This document shows positions 24,937 through 33,567 of a stretch of DNA of 54,970 bases, one piece after another (the stretch's first letter is position 1; the number at the start of each line of letters is the position of its first letter). Origin of the DNA: Clostridia bacterium (lineage in GTDB: Bacteria; Bacillota; Clostridia; Oscillospirales; Acutalibacteraceae). Made by a program: the position numbers and the translations under genes. The notes under the pieces were generated by a model that saw only the letters and a list, made by a program, of their open reading frames with translations, did no database searches and was not told the origin of the DNA. The stretch covers positions 1 through 54,970 of the forward strand of contig JAFSYP010000052.1 of the NCBI GenBank assembly GCA_017449935.1. The letters run 5' to 3'.

Positions 24937-27675
24937 TTATTTAGAATGCGTCGCTTTATGCGCCTGCAGGATCCCCAGCGCAAGAGAGAGCGCCATCCAC
25001 AGCGCCGGATAAAGCACGGCAAAGAGCCAGTTCATGGCGTCGATCCCCTTTGCCAGCAGCAGGATGAAGGACACCAGCCAGCCGATGCCGCAGCCGATCA
25101 CGGCGATAAAGGCGGCGATACGCTGGATGTTGCGGATCACGGCGGCGTCCGCGAGCGCATGCAGCAGCGATTTCGACGACCCGTCATGCATGACCGACGC
25201 GGCGGCGCTGTCGGATTCCTCCGCCAGACGCGTGCGCAGCAGCTCGCCCGCCGCGGGAGACGTCAGCCGAACGTCGCCCTTTTTCAGTGAGAAGCCGGAG
25301 GCGATGAAATCCTCGGTCGTGTTGCAGTCCGGCGCCCACACCAGAAGCCGCGTACCGTTGTCCTGCAGCGTTTTCAGCGGCTTGGCAAGGCCGGCCTTCG
25401 GCACATAGTCGATCACGAACATCGCGCAGACCTTGCTGTCGACGGCCAGATACAGCACGCGCTTGCCCTCCTGAAGATAGGGCACCTCGCCGCTCTTGGA
25501 CGGCGGATCGATGCTGTGGTTGCTCAGCAGATTCCGGCTGCCGAGCAGAACGCTCTGGTTGCGGATATTCGCGCTGATGCCCAGCCGCTCTTCATAGATC
25601 AGCGAGCGCACCGGCGGAAGAATGTCGGGATTGCCGACCGTATGCAGGAATGCGCTTTCGGACGGGCTGTGCGCGCCGACGGCAAGCGCGGCGGCATACA
25701 GGAACACGTCGTCGATCCGGATCGCGCCGTAATCCTGATAACAGTAGATCTCCGTTCTCCGGCTGTCGTACAGATCCACCGCATCCATCGCCACGGCGTG
25801 CACGCCGGCGTTGGCCGCGGCGGCCGCGGGAGAAACGATCATGCCGCCGTTGCGGTTGAGGTTGTGCATCAGGATCACCGCGGGGATCGACACGGTCAGC
25901 GCCGCCGCGGAGGGCAGCGCGACGCACAGCGCCTGCGTGAACGCGGGCAGCGCGCCCAGCAAAGAACCGGACTTGAGCCATCCGGTCAGCGCCATGATCA
26001 GCGCAGCGCCGAGCGCGGCAGGCAGCAGCAACCGGCAGAGATTATCCAGAACCGACCGGAAATCGGACAGCTCACGGAATTTCGCGGGGAATTTGACGCG
26101 CTGCGAATAGCGAAGATTCGGCGCCTGTTCCTCCAAGGCTTTGCCGATCGCCGCAGCGTCGGCGTCGTGTTCAAAGCCGCGGACGGTATGCAGATGCTCC
26201 GCGGCGGAAAACGCGCAGAACTTGAAGTTATCCAGGATACCGACCGTCTCGAACATCCGCGCACATCTCCCCAGAAGCAGGGAGAACACGGCAGGGGCGC
26301 AGAACGTGCTGCGCAGCTCCTTTGCCTCGGGGACAAAGAAAACGACGATCCCGTGAATGAGCGTAATGACCACGGTCAGGAACGCGGCGCTGCTGCACGA
26401 GGGCTTCCATCGGAACAGATCGCGCGCGCCGGCAAAGAACGTGTCGATCGACGCCGCGACGGACAGCGACAGCAACACCAAATTGACCGCGCAGAGGATC
26501 TGCTGACTGTCGGACGAGCCGGCGCCCTCGATCGCGGAGATCGCGACGGACGCGATACACAGCACGATCAGCGCGCACAGCGAGAAGAACGATCTGCGGC
26601 GATCCTCCTGCAGCAGACGGCCGATGCGCATCCGGTCGCTCAGCCGGACGTATTCTTCATCCGCCGGGATCGAGCTCTCCGCCTTGGCGGCGGGTTCCGG
26701 CTCCGGCTCAAAAATATCGGTCCTGGGCGGGAGATCCGGCTCATATTTCTTGGCGTAATCAACGAGCTTGAAGTCCTTGACCTGCGCCTCACGGCGGGCG
26801 TTCAATTCCTGCTCCGCCTGTCTTTCATCCACCTGCTGCACAGGTTCCTCGTCCGTGAAGCCCTGCAGCATCATCTGTCCGTCCACCATTTCGGGATCGG
26901 GCTTCGCGGCAGCGTTCGCCCTCGGCGTCTGCTGCGGCGCGGCGCGGCCGATGATCTTGGTCTTTTCTTCCTCGGGGGCGATCTCCAGCTCGTCCAGCGG
27001 CACCGGCTCCGCCACGGGCACCCGGTTCGCGTCCGGCTTCGGACGGCGGGCGGTCTGCTTATCTTTTTCGGGATTCTCCGGCTGCAAGCGCGCCTTCAGA
27101 TGGCGGATAAGCTCCGGCATCTCCTTGGTGAAATCCCGCTGTGCGAGTCTCTTCGGCCGCCGGACAGTCTTCGGCGCTTTTTCCGCAGGCTCCGACTGCT
27201 CGGGCGTTTCGAGCCAGTCGAACGGTTCCGCCTCTTTCTCCGCAGGCTCCGGCTGCGCGGGCGTTTCGGGCAGATTGAACAGATTCGGCTCCTCCGGGGC
27301 AGGCTCCGGCCGCGCGGGCGCTTCGGGCAGGTCGAACAGATTCGGCGCCTCCGGGACAGGCTCCGGCCGCGCGGGCGCTTCGGGCAGGTCGAACAGGTCC
27401 GGCTCCTCCGGGGCAGGCTCCGGCCGTTCGGGCGTTTCCCGCCGCGGGAACAGCTCCGGTTCCTCGTCCGTTTCCGGCAGCGAATAGTCCGAAATGCCGG
27501 ACAGCGAATCGTCCAGCCCAAGCAGCCTGTCGACCTCGTCGAGCGTCCAGTTGTGGGACGCCTCGGCAGGCCGTTCGATCGGCTGCGCGGACTCCGCTTC
27601 GCCGCGCTCGCGCGTCATGCGCTGTACGTCTGACAAAATATCGTCCAGAGTAAGGTCATTCCATTGTGTACTCAA
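24937..27675 (-). CDS. Large membrane protein resembling a degenerate P-type ATPase
   Basis: 912 residues. Residues 1-350 are disordered and acidic/proline-rich, with 19-residue repeats (about 68-163, PEPAPEEPDLFDLPEAPA type). Helices follow at about 361-381, 390-412, 425-446, 450-470, 555-575 and 580-610, then a soluble region (610-850) and a final helix pair (855-905). The layout copies a P-type ATPase core. SIPAVILMHNLNRNGG precedes the position expected for DKTGT, but MDAVDLY stands there. A SPSESAFLH segment resembles the nucleotide-binding HP-motif region. VIDYVPKAGLAKPLKTLQDNG resembles the DxxRPEA...L...G block, and HDGSSKSLLHALADAAV stands near the expected GDGxND. TGE, DKTGT and GDGxND are all absent. 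It lies 2 nt after rlmB. A non-catalytic P-type ATPase relative is my inference; an unrelated membrane protein is possible. Confidence 0.7.
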   Translation of the reverse strand: MSTQWNDLTLDDILSDVQRMTRERGEAESAQPIERPAEASHNWTLDEVDRLLGLDDSLSGISDYSLPETDEEPELFPRRETPERPEPAPEEPDLFDLPEAPARPEPVPEAPNLFDLPEAPARPEPAPEEPNLFNLPETPAQPEPAEKEAEPFDWLETPEQSEPAEKAPKTVRRPKRLAQRDFTKEMPELIRHLKARLQPENPEKDKQTARRPKPDANRVPVAEPVPLDELEIAPEEEKTKIIGRAAPQQTPRANAAAKPDPEMVDGQMMLQGFTDEEPVQQVDERQAEQELNARREAQVKDFKLVDYAKKYEPDLPPRTDIFEPEPEPAAKAESSIPADEEYVRLSDRMRIGRLLQEDRRRSFFSLCALIVLCIASVAISAIEGAGSSDSQQILCAVNLVLLSLSVAASIDTFFAGARDLFRWKPSCSSAAFLTVVITLIHGIVVFFVPEAKELRSTFCAPAVFSLLLGRCARMFETVGILDNFKFCAFSAAEHLHTVRGFEHDADAAAIGKALEEQAPNLRYSQRVKFPAKFRELSDFRSVLDNLCRLLLPAALGAALIMALTGWLKSGSLLGALPAFTQALCVALPSAAALTVSIPAVILMHNLNRNGGMIVSPAAAAANAGVHAVAMDAVDLYDSRRTEIYCYQDYGAIRIDDVFLYAAALAVGAHSPSESAFLHTVGNPDILPPVRSLIYEERLGISANIRNQSVLLGSRNLLSNHSIDPPSKSGEVPYLQEGKRVLYLAVDSKVCAMFVIDYVPKAGLAKPLKTLQDNGTRLLVWAPDCNTTEDFIASGFSLKKGDVRLTSPAAGELLRTRLAEESDSAAASVMHDGSSKSLLHALADAAVIRNIQRIAAFIAVIGCGIGWLVSFILLLAKGIDAMNWLFAVLYPALWMALSLALGILQAHKATHSK
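27187..27471. repeat. 57-bp tandem repeat, five units, within the 24937-27675 gene
   Basis: Units start at 27187, 27244, 27301, 27358 and 27415. The middle three are nearly identical; the outer two are diverged. They encode 19-residue Pro/Glu/Leu-Phe-rich repeats. Confidence 0.88.
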
Positions 27676-27677
27676 TT

Positions 27678-28442
27678 TTAGACTCCTCCGTTTTTCATTC
27701 TTTGTCTCGCCACTTCAAAAAGCAGGATCCCTGCCGCAACGGACGCGTTCAGCGAATTGATCTTGCCGTGCATCGGCAGAGAAACGGTATAGTCGCACCG
27801 CTCCTTCACCAACCGGCCGACGCCGCGTCCCTCCGAACCGATCACCAGTGCGACCGGTCCGCTGAAATCCGTATCGCACCACAGCTTCCCGTCCATATCC
27901 GCCGCCCAGATCCAGACGCCGCGCTGTTTCAGATCCTCCAGCAGCGCGGGGATATTCGGCACGCGCGCCACGGGCACGTATTCGATCGCGCCGGCGCTGG
28001 TCTTGGCGACCGCATAGCTGAGCGACGCCGAACGGCGTTTCGGAATGATCACACCGTGCGCGCCGGCAGCCTCCGCGCTGCGCAGAATCGCGCCCAGATT
28101 GTGCGGGTCCTCGACCTCGTCGCAGATCAGGATGAACGGCGGCTCGCCGCGCGATTGTGCCAACGAGAAAATATCCTCGACGCGCGCATATTCGTGCGCC
28201 GCCGCAAACGCCGCAACGCCCTGATGGTTCGCGTGGCCGCAGGAAAAGTCGAGCTTCTTCGCGTCCACTTCCTTGACGACGATCCCCTTTTCCCGACACA
28301 GACGCAGTATCTTGCCGATCGAGCCGGTGCGCTCGCCGCGCGCGACCCATACGCTGTCCACGGCGCGGCCGCTTTGCAGCGCTTCCAGAACGGCGTTTCT
28401 GCCGACGATCAGATCGGCTTTCTCGCCACGTTTTTCCTCCAT
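27678..28442 (-). CDS. rlmB: 23S rRNA (guanosine-2'-O-)methyltransferase RlmB (TrmH/SpoU family)
   Basis: 254 residues. SPOUT-fold methyltransferase acting on a conserved 23S rRNA guanosine. The N-terminal substrate-binding domain starts DLIVGRNAVLEAL. Catalytic motifs are motif 1 EDPHNLGAILRSAEAAG, motif 2 LVIGSEGRGVGRLV and motif 3 LPMHGKINSLNASVAAGILLFE, the trefoil-knot signature. The start at 28442 was chosen because the family begins just before this motif; an upstream extension to 28493 is in frame without support, and no strong ribosome site is visible for either. It precedes the P-type-ATPase-like gene with a 2-nt gap. Confidence 0.93.
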   Translation of the reverse strand: MEEKRGEKADLIVGRNAVLEALQSGRAVDSVWVARGERTGSIGKILRLCREKGIVVKEVDAKKLDFSCGHANHQGVAAFAAAHEYARVEDIFSLAQSRGEPPFILICDEVEDPHNLGAILRSAEAAGAHGVIIPKRRSASLSYAVAKTSAGAIEYVPVARVPNIPALLEDLKQRGVWIWAADMDGKLWCDTDFSGPVALVIGSEGRGVGRLVKERCDYTVSLPMHGKINSLNASVAAGILLFEVARQRMKNGGV

Positions 28443-28481
28443 AGGGGCGGTTATCCTTTCCGAAATGATTATATTTAATTT

Positions 28482-28490
28482 ATTATAGCA
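28482..28490 (-). promoter_or_regulatory. Extended -10 promoter for rlmB
   Basis: On the minus strand TGCTATAAT (extended -10); only a weak -35 is seen 17 bp upstream. Confidence 0.5.
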
Positions 28491-28653
28491 CACTTCTCAC
28501 AGAATTGACAGAAAAAAAACAAAAATCATAAAAAATTTTTTCTTTCTCTGTGTTCTGCGCCGAAAGGACAGGCGCTGTGTGACAGGTTTTTCCGTTTTGC
28601 TGCGGTATACTGGGGCCGAAGGTCGTTTCTTCGACGGAAAGAAGGGATGTTTT

Positions 28654-30912
28654 TTGGAGAAAACGGAAAGGCGGCGCACGCGTCTTCCGGCCGCCGCGCG
28701 GTTCGTGCTGCGTCAACTGCTGTATCTGGGCGCGGGCTTCCTGCTGGCGCGGACGCGTCTGTTCGACGGGCTGCCGTCCTTCGCGATCGCCGTCGCCGCC
28801 GGCGCGCCGCCGGGCTGTCTGTTTTCCGCGTGTGCGGGCGCTGCGGCGGGATCGGTCGTGTTTGCGCCGGATCTGCTCACCGGTCTGACCGGGACCGCGG
28901 CCGTCCTCGCGTGCGGCACCATCTGCTTTGCGCTGCGCGCCATCACAGGCACGCCGGGAACTGCGCGCACGTCGTTCCTGGTCGCGTTTCTGTGCTGCGC
29001 CGCGGCGGGCGTCACGACGCTGCTGGCCGGCGGCTTCTACACCGGCGGCGTTCTGCTGTATCTGTGCGACGGCATCCTGGCGGGCGGCGCGGCGTACTTC
29101 TTTGTGCAGTCGGAACAGCTTCGGCCGGTCCTGCGGCGCGCCGCGATCCCGAACGACACGGAAATGCTCTCGCTCGTATCGTCGGCCTGCGTCCTGCTGC
29201 TGTGCGCCGCTTCCTGGTCGGTGTATGTGTTCGTCCCGTCCCGCGCCGCGGCCGCGGCTCTCGTGCTGCTGTGCGCGTATCTGTTCGGCTACGCCGGCGG
29301 CGCCGCGGGCGGCGTCCTGTGCGGAACGGCGATGGAGATCGCCTGCGGCCCGTCCGGTCTGACCTGCTGCTTCGCGCTGGGCGGCCTTCTGGCCGGTCTG
29401 TGCAGCCGGCACGGACGGTGGCTCCAGTCGGGCGCGCTGACGCTGACCGCCGGACTGTACGCGCTGCTGATGCAGCAGAACGCCGCAGTCGCAGTCTGTG
29501 CGGAAACGGCGCTGATCTGCGCGTTGTTCTGCGCCGTGCCGGAATCGGCGCTGCGCTGGCTTCGGCGGCGTACCGGCGCAGGCGCCGCATCGGAGGACCC
29601 CGCGTCGGCCGCGCTGCGGCGGCGGCTGCAAACCGTCTCGCGCGCCGTGTCCGATATCACGCCCTATCTGTCCGCGCAGCAGCTTCGGCAGGGCGCCGTG
29701 CCGGGCACGAAACGGATGACGGAGCGCGTGCGGGAGCTCGCGTGCGACGACTGCGCCGGGCGCGCGCTGTGCTGGGGCGAAAACGAAGCGCAGGTCCGTG
29801 ACGCGCTCGCGCAGAGCTTCCTGATGCTGCACCGCAAGCAGTATCTCTCCCCCGAAGCGCTGCCCGATCCGACGGGCAAAAGCTGTGTCCGGCGCAATAT
29901 GCTCACGGCCGCCTGCGTACAGGCGTACGAAGAAAGCGCGCGATCGCCCTACGCGGCGCAGCTGCCCGCCGCCGATCCGTTTTTTGCGGCTTCCGATCTT
30001 CTGTCGGACGCCGCCGAACAGGCCGTGCCGCAGCGGCGCAGGCTCCCGCGGGAAAGCAGCGACGCGGGCCAGATCTTCCGCACGCACGGCGTCCCGGTCC
30101 ACGCCGCGGCGTGCTGTATCCAGTCCGGCCGGTTTCTGCTGACCGCGACGTCCGACCCGTTCCCGCAGCAGGTCAACAAAGCCGCGCTGACAGAGGCGCT
30201 CGGCCGCGCGTGCGGCTGTTCGTTCGCGCTGCCGACCGTTACGGCGGACGGGACGCAGTTTCGCTGGCGGTTCGTGCAGACCGTGCAGTTCCGGCTGCGC
30301 ACAGGCGCCGCGCAGACCGCCGCCGACGGACGGTTCTGCGGCGATTACTATCTGACCTTCGCGCAGGACGGAAAACAGATATTCCTGCTGTGCGACGGGA
30401 TGGGCACCGGACGCGCGGCCGCCGCGGATGCGCAGACTGCCGCGGAGATCCTCGCGTCGCTTCTGAAAGCGGACGTGAGCTTCCCCTGCGCATTCCGGAT
30501 GCTCAACGCCGCGCTGCTGCTGCGCGAAGATACGGAATCCGTTTGTACCGTCGACGCGGTCTGCGTCGATCTGTACACCGGCCAGACGACCTTTTACAAG
30601 GCCGGCGCGGCCGCGTCGTATCTGCTGCTGGGCGGGAAGACCGACCGCGTGGACACGCCCTGTCTGCCTGCGGGGATCCTGCCGGACGTGACGCTCGCGC
30701 AGTCGAGCCGGACACTGCGAAAGGGCGACGTCTTCGTGCTCGTTTCCGACGGGACCTGCGCGCTGCGGGACAAGCACATCCTCGACGCGCTGCGCGCGTT
30801 CCGCGGCGACAGTGCGCAAAAGCTCGCCGAAGCCATCCTGGCCGGCGCGCAAAACGCATCCCGCCCCGCGCGCACGGACGACGCGACCGTTCTGGCGGTC
30901 GTGGCGGAATAA
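28654..30912 (+). CDS. spoIIE: Stage II sporulation protein E-like PP2C serine phosphatase
   Basis: About 752 residues. An N-terminal block of about ten transmembrane helices (about 20-300) is followed by a Cys-containing linker (ACDDCAGRALCWG) and a C-terminal PP2C-type phosphatase. The phosphatase starts near GDYYLTF, has CDGMGTGRAAA and ends DDATVLAVV, the metal-binding Asp positions. SpoIIE dephosphorylates the anti-sigma factor antagonist SpoIIAA to activate sigma-F in the forespore and helps polar septation. The start is uncertain: TTG at 28654 has GAAGGGA 6 nt upstream, while an in-frame GTG at 28579 has no site. Divergent from rlmB, monocistronic, followed by a terminator. Implies a sporulation-competent lineage. 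Confidence 0.9.
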   Translation: MEKTERRRTRLPAAARFVLRQLLYLGAGFLLARTRLFDGLPSFAIAVAAGAPPGCLFSACAGAAAGSVVFAPDLLTGLTGTAAVLACGTICFALRAITGTPGTARTSFLVAFLCCAAAGVTTLLAGGFYTGGVLLYLCDGILAGGAAYFFVQSEQLRPVLRRAAIPNDTEMLSLVSSACVLLLCAASWSVYVFVPSRAAAAALVLLCAYLFGYAGGAAGGVLCGTAMEIACGPSGLTCCFALGGLLAGLCSRHGRWLQSGALTLTAGLYALLMQQNAAVAVCAETALICALFCAVPESALRWLRRRTGAGAASEDPASAALRRRLQTVSRAVSDITPYLSAQQLRQGAVPGTKRMTERVRELACDDCAGRALCWGENEAQVRDALAQSFLMLHRKQYLSPEALPDPTGKSCVRRNMLTAACVQAYEESARSPYAAQLPAADPFFAASDLLSDAAEQAVPQRRRLPRESSDAGQIFRTHGVPVHAAACCIQSGRFLLTATSDPFPQQVNKAALTEALGRACGCSFALPTVTADGTQFRWRFVQTVQFRLRTGAAQTAADGRFCGDYYLTFAQDGKQIFLLCDGMGTGRAAAADAQTAAEILASLLKADVSFPCAFRMLNAALLLREDTESVCTVDAVCVDLYTGQTTFYKAGAAASYLLLGGKTDRVDTPCLPAGILPDVTLAQSSRTLRKGDVFVLVSDGTCALRDKHILDALRAFRGDSAQKLAEAILAGAQNASRPARTDDATVLAVVAE

Positions 30913-30942
30913 AAAGGCAAAAAGTCAACCCCTTTCCCCGAA

Positions 30943-30999
30943 TGAAGAAGGAACTTTTTCTCCGGTTTTTCCCGGATGAAAAGTCCCTTCTTTTTCTGT
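30943..30999 (+). terminator. Terminator of spoIIE
   Basis: Long imperfect hairpin GAAGGAAC-TTTTTCTCCGG...CCGGATGAAAAGTCCCTTC followed by a T-run. Confidence 0.8.
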
Positions 31000-31041
31000 T
31001 CTTTTTGTTCTCCGCGGAACGCCGGAAGCCCCGGCACCTGA

Positions 31042-31070
31042 TTGACACGGGCATACAAAAGTGATATAGT
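31042..31070 (+). promoter_or_regulatory. Sigma-A promoter for the kinase gene
   Basis: TTGACA (31042-31047), 17 bp, TATAGT (31065-31070). It is followed by an unusually long leader of about 140 nt before the start at 31215. Confidence 0.85.
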
Positions 31071-31214
31071 AAGGCGCAGGGGACGGCCTGCCCGCTCCCC
31101 GTATTTTTGCCTGCCGAACAGCTCCGGCAGCTTCTCCGTCAAAGTGCGCAGACTGCCGCTCCGCGTGAGGACAGCTGCGCAAATCTACTGCCTCGACAGA
31201 AAGGATCTGAAAAA

Positions 31215-33203
31215 ATGGAAGACCTTTTTCAGAAAAAGAACATGTGTCCGCACTGCTTCGCGAAGCTGAACGCGGCGCACGTGTGTCCGGCGTGCGGAAC
31301 GGCTGCGCCGACGTGCACGCATCCGAAAGCGCTGGCGGAGGGCACGATCCTTGCCGGCCGGTACGTCGTCGGAAAAGCGCTGGGGAAAGGCGGGTTCGGC
31401 ATCACTTATCTGTGCTGCGATATGCGCAGCGAACAGCGTGTAGCCATCAAAGAGTTTTTTCCGGACATGCTTTCGCACCGCAACACGGGTGAAACGCAGA
31501 TCACCGTATTCGGCGACGAGGCGCAGGCGCAGTTCGCGACCGGCGCAAGGAAATTCTATGAGGAAGCGGAGATGATCGCGCGGTTCCGCGGACATCCGAA
31601 CATCGTCGAAGTGTTCGAGTTCTTTTATGAAAACAACACGGCGTATTACGTCATGGAGTATCTGGACGGAACGGATCTCAAGCAGCGCATCCGGCGTCAA
31701 AGGCTCTCCGAGGGCGAAACGGTCTTTCTGATCGGGCAGGTCTGCCGCGCGCTCGAAACGGTCCACGCCGCGTCCGTCCTGCATCGGGATATTGCGCCGG
31801 ACAATATTTTCATCTGCAATAACGGCGACGTCAAGCTGATCGACTTCGGCGCGGCGCGTCAGGTCGTCGGCGAAGCGACGCAAAGTCTGTCGGTCATTCT
31901 CAAACAGGATTTCGCGCCGGTCGAACAATTCCAGAAGCACGGCGAGCAGGGCCCCTGGACGGACATCTACGCGCTGGGCGCGACGGCATTCCGCGCGGCG
32001 ACCGACGCAAATCTGCCCGATTCGCTCTCGCGGCTGTCCGAGGATACAGCGGATTTCAGTATGCTGTCCGACGGACTGGGTAAAGTGACGGCCAAAATGA
32101 CGGCCGTGCATCTTCGGGACCGGTATCAGAACGTGGCCGCCGTGCTGGACGATCTGCAGCGCACAGGCATCGTCCCCGTTCCGATCGTCGCGCCGTCGGC
32201 GCAGGACGGGCCCGCCGCCGCACGCGTTTCGCCGAAGGACGAGCCGATCGCAGAGACCGTTCCGAACGATCCGGCGCAGGAAACACAGTCCGGCAAACGG
32301 ACAGGCTTTCTGAAAACGCGGCGCGGCAAGGTCGTCCTCTGCGTCCTCGCCGCTGCGATCCTGATCCTGGCGGTCGTAATAGCGCTGACGCCGGACAGGC
32401 ACGTGGACCCGGGTCCGGATACGGACACGACAACGCGGCGCGAACAAACGACGGCCGTGGTTAAAACGACAGCGCCGACCAAAGCCGTAACGACGGAGCC
32501 GGCTCCCTCCGCCCTGCCGGAAGCAAAGAAGTATACGGCGTTCCTACAAAACGGCGGATGGGAGCAGATCCTGTCCGACTATGATGCTTCGCAGAGAGAT
32601 ATCGCGGTCGAAGCGTGCTTTGTCGACGTCAACGACGACGGCGTCCGCGAGCTTTTGCTGCGCCTGACGGATCAGAATTCCGGCGGCGTCAGCGGGCACT
32701 TCACCATCAGCGTCCTGCTGGGGATCCGCGGCAGCGACGTGGAGATCCAGGGCGCCGCGGAATACGGCGGCGGCTCCGGCGGCGGAGATTTTCTGAACAT
32801 CAAATATGACAAGGGCTCCGAAAAGCACGTTTTGATCCTTGAGTCCTATTCGCGCGTCGGCGTGTACGCGAGCGATACGGAGCAAACCGTTTTCGATACC
32901 TCCCGCACCGACACGCCCGTGACCGTATACGGTCTGGAAGGCGAGAATACGGTCATCTACAATTCCGATTACATCCTGAGATCTACCTATTACTCCGAAA
33001 CGTATTATGCCGAACAGATCGAGCAGATCAAGGGCGATACAACGCTGTACAAGTCCGAAGACAACGGGATCACCGTTTTCCGGTTTAACGGCCGGTACAT
33101 CTCGGAAGAACAGTACGATCAGCTCAGCAGCAATCTTGTCGAGCCGACCGACGCGGCCTATCAGTTAAAGCAGGTCACGGTAAACGATCCGATCCCCGGC
33201 TGA
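31215..33203 (+). CDS. Transmembrane Ser/Thr protein kinase with zinc ribbon and outer domain
   Basis: 662 residues. An N-terminal CxxC...CxxC zinc ribbon (11-27) precedes a complete Hanks-type kinase domain (about 45-310): glycine loop ALGKGGFG, Lys in VAIKEFFP, catalytic LHRDIAPDN (about 188), DFG (LIDFGAAR, about 209), and FAPVEQF in the activation segment. Residues 311-370 are a Pro-rich juxtamembrane region, the transmembrane helix is at about 371-392, then a Thr-rich stalk. The extracytoplasmic domain (about 430-662) contains VDVNDDGVRELLL, a calcium-loop-like motif shared with the 8039-8923 protein. All catalytic residues are intact. It probably senses an external signal and phosphorylates envelope or division targets. 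Start at 31215 with AAAGGA. Convergent with the PP2C/kinase operon. Confidence 0.93.
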   Translation: MEDLFQKKNMCPHCFAKLNAAHVCPACGTAAPTCTHPKALAEGTILAGRYVVGKALGKGGFGITYLCCDMRSEQRVAIKEFFPDMLSHRNTGETQITVFGDEAQAQFATGARKFYEEAEMIARFRGHPNIVEVFEFFYENNTAYYVMEYLDGTDLKQRIRRQRLSEGETVFLIGQVCRALETVHAASVLHRDIAPDNIFICNNGDVKLIDFGAARQVVGEATQSLSVILKQDFAPVEQFQKHGEQGPWTDIYALGATAFRAATDANLPDSLSRLSEDTADFSMLSDGLGKVTAKMTAVHLRDRYQNVAAVLDDLQRTGIVPVPIVAPSAQDGPAAARVSPKDEPIAETVPNDPAQETQSGKRTGFLKTRRGKVVLCVLAAAILILAVVIALTPDRHVDPGPDTDTTTRREQTTAVVKTTAPTKAVTTEPAPSALPEAKKYTAFLQNGGWEQILSDYDASQRDIAVEACFVDVNDDGVRELLLRLTDQNSGGVSGHFTISVLLGIRGSDVEIQGAAEYGGGSGGGDFLNIKYDKGSEKHVLILESYSRVGVYASDTEQTVFDTSRTDTPVTVYGLEGENTVIYNSDYILRSTYYSETYYAEQIEQIKGDTTLYKSEDNGITVFRFNGRYISEEQYDQLSSNLVEPTDAAYQLKQVTVNDPIPG

Positions 33204-33228
33204 TCTGTCTGTCGTACGAAAACGCAAG

Positions 33229-33276
33229 CTCCCTTTCCCCGCGGCTGTCCCGCGAACGGAAAGGGAGTTTTGTTTT
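33229..33276. terminator. Terminator between the convergent kinase operons
   Basis: 10-bp perfect stem CTCCCTTTCC (33229-33238)/GGAAAGGGAG (33258-33267) followed by TTTTGTTTT. The minus-strand side also has a partial T-run. Confidence 0.88.
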
Positions 33277-33320
33277 GACGTGAACATATGATTCGGAAAC
33301 CGCGCGCGGCCGTTCCGGAA

Positions 33321-33533
33321 TCAAACCGGCCCGGGGCCGTTCCCATCCTGCGGCGCGTTCGTATTCGGGATCTCTTTCTCCTGCGCCTTTTTTGCGGCGC
33401 GTTTGCGGCGGACACGCACCAGAATGACGACCGCCAGCGCAAGAACAGCTGCGATCACGACGCAAAGGATCAAATCGGCAGCGCCGGCATATCTGTATCC
33501 GATCCCCGGCGCCGCGGCGTCCAGCAGCAGCAT
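33321..33533 (-). CDS. Small single-pass membrane protein
   Basis: 70 residues: a short outer N-terminus, one helix (about 18-42), then a basic tail (RVRRKRAAKKAQEKE) and a Pro/Asn-rich end inside. AAGGAG lies 8 nt before the ATG. It is the last gene of the kinase-like/PP2C/lipoprotein operon, 34 nt after its neighbour, which supports it as real. Function unknown; a small modulator of the phosphosignalling proteins is conceivable. Confidence 0.65.
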   Translation of the reverse strand: MLLLDAAAPGIGYRYAGAADLILCVVIAAVLALAVVILVRVRRKRAAKKAQEKEIPNTNAPQDGNGPGPV

Positions 33534-33567
33534 GTATACCACTCCTTTCGACTGTACGGCCTGCGGA

